Positions 6,610 through 6,637 of a stretch of 6,637 nt of DNA are shown here, piece by piece. The notes below the pieces were generated by a model that ran no database searches, was not told where the DNA came from, and was given only the letters and a program-made list of their open reading frames with translations. How positions within the stretch are numbered: position 1 is the stretch's first letter; the number at the start of each line of letters is the position of its first letter. This DNA comes from an uncultured Desulfobulbaceae bacterium (lineage in GTDB: Bacteria; Desulfobacterota; Desulfobulbia; Desulfobulbales; Desulfobulbaceae), in assembly GCA_947260045.1 (NCBI GenBank), contig CAMYOP010000160.1, positions 1 through 6,637 on the forward strand, written 5' to 3'. The translations under genes and the position numbers were made by a program.

Positions 6610-6637
6610 ATGTCTGGGAATATCATAGCCTCAGGCC
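6610..6637 (+). CDS. Possible start of a downstream gene, truncated by the window edge
   Basis: ATG 6610 lies 3 bases after the lexA stop and stays open to the edge as MSGNIIASG. The tight spacing is typical of an operon partner, and genes following lexA are often translesion polymerases or other SOS genes. Nine residues are too few to identify it, and no ribosome site is visible apart from lexA coding sequence, so reality and identity are unproven. Confidence 0.3.

Overview
The window reads as a bacterial chromosome segment of moderate to low GC. Protein wording points to Desulfobacterota (sulfate-reducer-like deltaproteobacteria): a PAS/PAS hybrid histidine kinase, a small SAP/Rho-N protein with a C-terminal cysteine cluster, and a TehB-like methyltransferase. 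This placement is an inference from protein style; no marker gene is present.

Layout: (1) The left edge holds the 3' part of an alpha/beta hydrolase. Its stop overlaps the ATG of a large cytoplasmic hybrid sensor kinase (GAF-PAS-PAS-HisKA-HATPase-REC). The natural kinase frame begins at 367 but carries an in-frame TAG at codon 11 (397-399), after which coherent coding resumes without a frame change. (2) Convergent to the kinase, on the minus strand, is a polytopic flippase of the oligosaccharide-exporter (Wzx/MVF) type. (3) Next is a gene-poor stretch of 640 bases (4368-5007) with a few short open frames, one perfect 7-bp inverted repeat and no recognisable gene. (4) A plus-strand pair follows: a 65-residue SAP/Rho-N-like Cys-cluster protein and, 2 bases later and without its own ribosome binding site, a class I SAM-dependent methyltransferase. 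(5) A clear LexA repressor gene has its own promoter-like region; a TTGAC-N5-GTCAA dyad overlies the presumptive -35 and is a candidate autoregulatory operator. (6) A few bases after lexA another reading frame appears to start and runs off the window, possibly an SOS-operon partner.

The groups look largely independent: a signalling operon (hydrolase-kinase), an orphan envelope-polysaccharide flippase, a coupled small-protein/methyltransferase pair, and the SOS regulator. No mobile element, CRISPR array, tRNA or rRNA was seen. The observation most worth following up is the in-frame amber codon near the kinase N-terminus, which may be a nonsense mutation, a sequencing error, a short leader peptide with reinitiation, or amber read-through (for example pyrrolysine).
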